A stretch of 10,119 nucleotides of DNA from NCBI GenBank assembly GCA_002451055.1, contig DKBD01000016.1:1-10119 (forward strand), written 5' to 3'. The first letter of the stretch is position 1. The number at the start of each line of letters is the position of its first letter. This DNA is from Nitrospira sp. UBA6909 (GTDB lineage Bacteria; Nitrospirota; Nitrospiria; Nitrospirales; Nitrospiraceae). Shown here in pieces: positions 5,872-10,119 of this stretch. Under the pieces are notes generated by a model. It was not told the DNA's origin, did no database searches, and saw nothing but the letters and a program-made list of their open reading frames with translations. Made by a program: the position numbers and the translations under genes.

Positions 5872-6855
5872 ATGAACCCCATGGCCGCTTCTCTCTCCCT
5901 CTCTGGTCATCACCGTATCCCCCCTCTGGTTCTTTCTGTTCTGTGCGGACTGGTCAGTGTCGGGTTGCTGATATCCATCTGGTGGATGCAGAGTCAGCTT
6001 GACCAACGACAGGATAGGACTCTCGCACAAATGGACGAACTGGCTCATCTGCCCAAGGGTGACTATTTGAAACCGGTGCTGCTCGGCTATCACCATCTGG
6101 GTGCCGATCTGCTCTGGTTGAAACTGGTGCAAGTAATCGGGAAAAGACAGAACAGCATGAATGAGTATGAATGGATGGCTCACGCCTTGGACGTCATTAC
6201 GACGCTCGATCCTCACTATGCCTATGCCTACTATGCGGGAGGCGTCATTCTCGGGGATCTGGCCAACCGTCCTGATTTGGCAAATCGGCTGCTGGAGCGG
6301 GGACATGCCGCCAATCCCACCGTCTGGAACATTCCCTTTTTGCTCGGTTACAACTACTACTTCTTACTGGCCGATCCGGCCAAAGGGGCGGAATACATCA
6401 TGCGAGCGGCAGTGCTACCGGATCGCCCGGCGTATCTTCCCGGCCTGGCCACTCGCTTGGCGGCTGAAGCAGGCAAGCCGGAAACGGCGTTGGCCTTTCT
6501 GGAGGCGAGACTGCAGGACACGAGCGATCCGGAGATGAAAGAATTCTTTGCCAATCGCATGAAAGAAGTTATGATCGAACGGGACATCAAGCAGCTAGAG
6601 GGCGCGGTGGAACTCTACCGAACGGCCTATGGCCATCCACCGACATCGCTCGCGGCGCTTGTCGACGGACGGATTGTGCGAGACCTGCCGATGGAACCGT
6701 TCGGCGGCGAATATCGCATTGATCGTGAAACTGGTGTCGTGTCGAGCACCACTCACCCTGAGCGGCTCAAGACATTTTTTAGACGCAAGAAGGATCCGAC
6801 ATATCTGTATCCAAGAATTGAACAACCGGCCTATGGTTTTTCCAAAACTTGGTAG
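5872..6855 (+). CDS. pilG: PilG-like membrane-anchored TPR protein of the pilus ABC module
   Basis: The frame is open from GTG 5824, but that codon is inside the terminator stem, so I take ATG 5872 (327 residues; ATG 5881 also possible). No SD is seen before either. A single membrane segment at about residues 17-39 anchors the protein, with a large soluble part, probably periplasmic. Residues about 60-235 are TPR-like helices typified by DLLWLKLVQVIG, ALDVITTLDPHYAYAYYAGG and NPTVWNIPFLLGYNYYF. Residues about 242-295 (LEGAVELYRTAYGHPPTSLA, then LPMEPFGGEYRID and VVSS) resemble the C-terminal domain of type II secretion pseudopilins of the GspG kind. The gene lies between pilA and an ABC ATPase/permease pair, as pilG does in Myxococcus xanthus. 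PilG there is needed for pilus formation with unknown mechanism. The name rests on position and layout, not on an alignment. It is spaced 5 bases from the next gene. Confidence 0.72.
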   Translation: MNPMAASLSLSGHHRIPPLVLSVLCGLVSVGLLISIWWMQSQLDQRQDRTLAQMDELAHLPKGDYLKPVLLGYHHLGADLLWLKLVQVIGKRQNSMNEYEWMAHALDVITTLDPHYAYAYYAGGVILGDLANRPDLANRLLERGHAANPTVWNIPFLLGYNYYFLLADPAKGAEYIMRAAVLPDRPAYLPGLATRLAAEAGKPETALAFLEARLQDTSDPEMKEFFANRMKEVMIERDIKQLEGAVELYRTAYGHPPTSLAALVDGRIVRDLPMEPFGGEYRIDRETGVVSSTTHPERLKTFFRRKKDPTYLYPRIEQPAYGFSKTW

Positions 6856-6860
6856 CGCCC

Positions 6861-7826
6861 ATGGCAGATTCTGATTTCGTCGTTCAAACAGAAAAACTCT
6901 GCAAGACCTTCCGCGTAGGGTTTTGGGGCAAGAAGGTCACGGCGGTGGACCTGTTGTCGCTGGAGGTGCGGCGGGGCGAGGTGTTCGGCTTTCTTGGCCC
7001 GAACGGTGCGGGCAAGACCACCACGTTGAAGATGCTTATGGGATTGATCTATCCGACGAGCGGTACGGCGTCGATCTTCGGCCATCAGATCGGTTCTCCG
7101 GATGCCAAAGGCAAGCTTGGGTTTCTGCCAGAATCTCCCTATTTTTACGATTATCTCACCGGTGGAGAATTTCTCCGCTTCTATGGTCATTTGTTCAATC
7201 TGTGGGGCGCGGCGTTGGAGAAACGAGTGGACGAACTCCTGGACACGGTCGGTATGACACATGCCAAGGATCTGCAGCTGAGAAAATTTTCCAAGGGCAT
7301 GCTCCAGCGGGTCGGAATCGCGCAAGCCTTGATCAATGATCCTGAACTGGTGGTGCTTGATGAACCCATGTCGGGGCTCGATCCGATCGGCCGCAAGGAA
7401 GTACGCGATCTGATTCTGCGGCTCAGAGAATCCGGCAAGACGGTCATGTTTAGTTCGCATATTCTGCATGATGCGGAACTGCTCTGCGATCGCGTCGCGA
7501 TGATTATGAAAGGGAAGCTGGTTGCCTGTGGACATGTGTCGGAATTGATCGCAGGGGGGACCACCAACGAAGTGGAGATGGTGATCGACCGGCTGCTTCC
7601 AGAGGCGCTCGAACAGATTAGCTCCTTAGCAAGCAAGGTCGTCCTGCAAGGGGAGCGGGTCATGGTGGTGCTGACTAGCCAGCAGGACGTGGATCTGGCG
7701 CTCGATGTCATCCGGTCGGCCAAGGCCAAGTTGGTGGCGCTCACACCGCACAAGGCTTCGCTCGAAGATCTCTTTATTCGCGAAGCGAAAGGGGCACCGC
7801 CGGCAGTGGAGGCGAGAGTGGCATGA
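6861..7826 (+). CDS. pilH: ABC transporter ATP-binding protein, PilH-like
   Basis: The 321-residue protein is a single ABC ATPase domain plus a C-terminal extension. Walker A is GPNGAGKT (46-53), the signature region is FSKGMLQR (143-150, in place of LSGGQ), Walker B is LVVLDE (163-168, catalytic Glu168), the D-loop is SGLDP and the switch His is His200. The Q-loop position carries Glu91 (LPESPYFYDYLT). Residues about 225-321 form a DUF4162-like tail ending in SLEDLFIREAK, common in ABC-2 drug, Nos and gliding-type exporters. It would power the permease encoded next. ATG 6861 is chosen over TTG 6849, which overlaps the pilG stop; a 5-base gap suggests coupled translation. In Myxococcus the equivalent gene pilH is required for type IV pili. 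By sequence alone it could be any ABC-2-type exporter ATPase; the context gives the pil name. Confidence 0.8.
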   Translation: MADSDFVVQTEKLCKTFRVGFWGKKVTAVDLLSLEVRRGEVFGFLGPNGAGKTTTLKMLMGLIYPTSGTASIFGHQIGSPDAKGKLGFLPESPYFYDYLTGGEFLRFYGHLFNLWGAALEKRVDELLDTVGMTHAKDLQLRKFSKGMLQRVGIAQALINDPELVVLDEPMSGLDPIGRKEVRDLILRLRESGKTVMFSSHILHDAELLCDRVAMIMKGKLVACGHVSELIAGGTTNEVEMVIDRLLPEALEQISSLASKVVLQGERVMVVLTSQQDVDLALDVIRSAKAKLVALTPHKASLEDLFIREAKGAPPAVEARVA

Positions 7827-8584
7827 AGGTATTGTCGATCGCGTTGAATACGTTTCGCGAGAATCTCCGGGACAAGTTACTGTACAACCTCTTGATCTTT
7901 GCGTTGTTGATGATCGGCAGTTCCATCCTGATCTCCAAATTAACCCTGGGCGATTTCGACCGGCTCATGATCGATATCGGGTTGGCCAGCATCAATTTTT
8001 TCGGGGTGCTGATCGCCATTTTTATCGGTATCGGATTAGTCAGCAAGGAGATCGACAAGAAGACGATCTACACGATCGTTTCCAAACCGGTGGCGCGGTA
8101 TCAATTTTTGCTGGGGAAATATCTAGGGCTGACCATGACATTGTTCGTCAATACCACCGTCATGGTGATCGGGCTGGTGCTGGTCTTGTCGGCGAGGAAC
8201 ATCCCGGTTGACATGCTGCTCTTCAAGGCGGTGGCGCTGATCTTCGTCGAATTTATGGTCATCACGGCGGTGGCGATGCTCTTTTCGACCTTTACCAGCA
8301 CGACGCTGAGCGCAATCTTCACACTGGCCGTCTTTGTGATCGGGCATTTGACGCCGGACCTCAAGACGTTCGGAGAAAAGATGGATGAGGTCGGCCGGAT
8401 GATGATGGATGGGTTGTATTACGTGCTGCCGAATCTGGAGCGGTTCAATCTCAAGGGGCAAGTGATCCATCACCTTGAGATCGCCAATGCCGATCTCGCG
8501 CTCATCATTCTGTACGGGCTCACCTATACGGCGTTTGTGCTCTTTACCGCCGGCGTGATTTTTCAACGCCGCGATTTCCGCTAG
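7823..8584 (+). CDS. pilI: ABC-2 type permease, PilI-like
   Basis: This 253-residue inner-membrane protein shows six hydrophobic segments at about 21-38, 54-72, 102-122, 134-155, 158-174 and 224-247. This is the layout of ABC-2 permeases. A cytoplasmic N-terminal amphipathic part (ALNTFRENLRDKLLYNL) precedes segment 1, and the conserved loop SKPVARYQFLLGKYLG (about 87-102) follows segment 2. It overlaps the ATPase gene by 4 bases (ATGA) and has GGAGG at 7808-7812, ten bases ahead, so the pair is made together and should form a dimeric transporter of two PilH and two PilI chains. The substrate is unknown. The corresponding Myxococcus gene lies in the same place of the pil cluster. It could be an ordinary ABC-2 exporter; the pilus role is inferred from gene order. 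Confidence 0.8.
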   Translation: MKVLSIALNTFRENLRDKLLYNLLIFALLMIGSSILISKLTLGDFDRLMIDIGLASINFFGVLIAIFIGIGLVSKEIDKKTIYTIVSKPVARYQFLLGKYLGLTMTLFVNTTVMVIGLVLVLSARNIPVDMLLFKAVALIFVEFMVITAVAMLFSTFTSTTLSAIFTLAVFVIGHLTPDLKTFGEKMDEVGRMMMDGLYYVLPNLERFNLKGQVIHHLEIANADLALIILYGLTYTAFVLFTAGVIFQRRDFR

Positions 8585-8587
8585 GTC

Positions 8588-8633
8588 GGGGACTGGCTCC
8601 CGCCGACAGGAGGTCGGCGAGGTGCCTGTCCCC
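8588..8633. repeat. REP-like long imperfect hairpin in the convergent gap
   Basis: The sequence folds on itself end to end: GGGGAC/GTCCCC outer arms, GGC/GCC, CC/GG and CGCCGAC/GTCGGCG, with two T-T mismatches, one bulged A and an AGGAG loop, about 18 pairs in 46 bases. It starts 3 bases after the pilI stop. No T-run follows on either strand. The arms GGGGACTGGCTCC and GGTGCCTGTCCCC resemble the extragenic palindromes spread in many genomes by RAYT (REP-associated tyrosine) transposases. It may also end or protect the two converging transcripts. Confidence 0.6.
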
Positions 8634-8670
8634 ATTCGAATCCCACAAAGAAGGGTGTCAGCCCCTAGGC

Positions 8671-10119
8671 TCAGCTTGTCACAGCCCCTTCGGATGCCGA
8701 CGAGACATGCCTTGCGTATTTCGCCATCACACCGATCGTGTAACGGGGAGCCGGCTGTTTGAATTTTTTCAGTCGAGCCGCAATCTCTTTCTGAGTCAGC
8801 TTTACATCCAACTTCCGTTTGGCGATGTCAAAGGCGATCACGTCACCGTTCTTGACCGCCGCGATCGGTCCGCCTCGCACAGCCTCAGGCGCCACGTGCC
8901 CAGCCATCAGTCCGTGCGTCGCGCCAGAGAATCGCCCATCGGTCAGAAGCGCGACCGAATCGCCAAGCCCGGCGCCGACAATGGCGGCGGTGACGCCCAA
9001 CATCTCACGCATCCCTGGTCCGCCGGACGGACCTTCGTACCGAATCACGACGACATCGCCCGCCTTGATCTGTCCCGCCTTGACTGCGACGAAGGCGTCT
9101 TCTTCTCGATCGTACACTTTTGCCGGCCCTTGGAACTTCATGATGGAGTGGCCGGCTACTTTCACCACGCAGCCTTCTGGTGCGAGATTGCCTTTTAGGA
9201 TGACCAGACCGCCGGTCGGTTTGATCGGATTCGACAAGGGACGCAGCACGTGCTGGCCGCTGGTTTCGACCGCACTCGCGGCCTCTTCGCCGATCGTGCG
9301 CCCCGTGACGGTCGGAAGATCGCTGTGAAGAATGCGCGCGTCCAGCAAACGTTTAGCCACCAGCGTCGTACCGCCGGCCGCAAAGAGATCGGCGGCGGTA
9401 AATCTGCCGCCTGGTTTTAGATCCGCCAGCAAGGGCACTTTCCGGTTGATCTTGTCGAAGTCGTCAATATCGAGCTTGATGCCGGCTTCTCGCGCGATGG
9501 CAAGCAAATGCAGTACGGCGTTCGTTGAGCCACCAGTCGTGGCCACCGCCGCGATGGCGTTCTCCAACGACTTTCGTGTGATGATCTGGCGCGGACGCAG
9601 ATCGTTCTTGACCAAGTTCATGACCAGCTTGCCGCACTCAAAGGCCACGTCGTCCTTGCGCTGATCCATCGCAGGCACGCCGTTGCGACCCATAGGGGAG
9701 ATGCCCAGAAATTCGAAGGCAATCGCCATGGTATTGGCCGTAAACTGCCCGCCGCACGCGCCGGGACCAGGACAGGCATGGTCTTCGAGGTCTTTTAACT
9801 CGATGTCGGTCATGTTGCCGGAGGCATGTTTGCCGACCGCTTCAAACACGTCCTGAATCGTCACGTCATGCCCTTGAAATTGTCCCGGCATGATCGAGCC
9901 GCCGTATAGCATCAGCGAGGGAAGATTGAGTCTGGCCAGCGCCATGACCGTTCCAGGAATGGTCTTGTCGCACCCCGATAGAGCCACCACCGCATCGAAC
10001 AAGTGGCCGCGCGCCACCAACTCGATTGAGTCGGCGATGACTTCTCGGCTGATGAGGGAAGCCTTCATGCCCTCCGTACCCATCGAGATACCGTCCGAAA
10101 CGGCGATGGTGTTATACTC
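8671..10119 (-). CDS. ilvD: Dihydroxy-acid dehydratase (N-terminus beyond window)
   Basis: IlvD removes water from 2,3-dihydroxy acids to give the 2-keto precursors of valine, isoleucine and leucine; it needs an Fe-S cluster and acts in the cytosol. The frame is open to the right edge (EYNTIAVSDGISMGTEGMK at the edge), so ATG 10083 is internal. 482 residues are visible of about 555-560 usual. Two conserved Cys motifs are present: LSGCDKTIPG (Cys codon 9970-9972) and CPGPGACGGQFTANTM (Cys codon of ACGG at 9754-9756). Also present are KDDVAFECGKLV, TTGGSTNAVLHLLAIA, the GNLAPEGCVVK segment, YEGPSGGPGMREML and TDGRFSGATHGLMAGHVAPEA. The first cluster Cys region is outside the window. Edd and sugar-acid dehydratases are relatives, but these motifs and the spacing fit IlvD best. 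It converges with pilI and has no visible link to the pilus genes. Confidence 0.96.
   Translation of the reverse strand, partial: EYNTIAVSDGISMGTEGMKASLISREVIADSIELVARGHLFDAVVALSGCDKTIPGTVMALARLNLPSLMLYGGSIMPGQFQGHDVTIQDVFEAVGKHASGNMTDIELKDLEDHACPGPGACGGQFTANTMAIAFEFLGISPMGRNGVPAMDQRKDDVAFECGKLVMNLVKNDLRPRQIITRKSLENAIAAVATTGGSTNAVLHLLAIAREAGIKLDIDDFDKINRKVPLLADLKPGGRFTAADLFAAGGTTLVAKRLLDARILHSDLPTVTGRTIGEEAASAVETSGQHVLRPLSNPIKPTGGLVILKGNLAPEGCVVKVAGHSIMKFQGPAKVYDREEDAFVAVKAGQIKAGDVVVIRYEGPSGGPGMREMLGVTAAIVGAGLGDSVALLTDGRFSGATHGLMAGHVAPEAVRGGPIAAVKNGDVIAFDIAKRKLDVKLTQKEIAARLKKFKQPAPRYTIGVMAKYARHVSSASEGAVTS

Noticed and set aside
8707..9664. Several + strand open frames opposite ilvD
   Set aside because: The - strand encodes IlvD motifs throughout, and the + strand frames show no recognisable family.
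1..10119. tRNA, rRNA, CRISPR, insertion sequence or defence system
   Set aside because: No clover-leaf-like spacing, repeat array, transposase or nuclease gene was seen on either strand; nearly all bases are explained by conserved genes and short control regions.

Overview
The window looks like ordinary chromosome from a moderately GC-rich Gram-negative bacterium. Gene content, protein style and the pil gene arrangement suggest a Nitrospirota (Nitrospira-like) genome or a relative of the deltaproteobacterial/myxobacterial groups. This assignment is by pattern recognition only and is moderate in confidence. No tRNA, rRNA, CRISPR array, integrase or insertion sequence is visible.

Region 1 (1-2833, + strand) is a compact housekeeping run: the 3' end of serA (serine biosynthesis), hisZ (regulatory subunit of the first histidine enzyme) and dnaB (replicative helicase). 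hisZ and dnaB overlap by 4 bases, so they are probably translated in a coupled way. A GC-rich inverted repeat and a sigma-70-type promoter with a perfect TATAAT box follow the dnaB stop.

Region 2 (2900-4753, +) is a large predicted lipoprotein built almost entirely of about 15 tandem TPR units. It is followed by a roughly 415-base intergenic region that carries the control signals for the next gene: a 10-bp inverted repeat pair, a 22-bp imperfect palindrome and a good sigma-54 (-24/-12) promoter match.

Region 3 (5170-8584, +) is the most informative part: a type IV major pilin (pilA), a strong intrinsic terminator, a membrane-anchored TPR-like protein (PilG-like), an ABC ATPase (PilH-like) and an ABC-2 permease (PilI-like). 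As I recall it, this order matches pilA-pilG-pilH-pilI of Myxococcus xanthus, where the ABC transporter is needed for type IV pilus formation. The last three genes are packed with a 5-base gap and a 4-base overlap. The terminator after pilA probably sets a high pilin to low transporter ratio.

Region 4 (8585-10119) is a short convergent gap holding a long imperfect hairpin of REP type, then the 3' three-quarters or more of ilvD (dihydroxy-acid dehydratase, branched-chain amino acid synthesis) on the - strand, running off the right edge.
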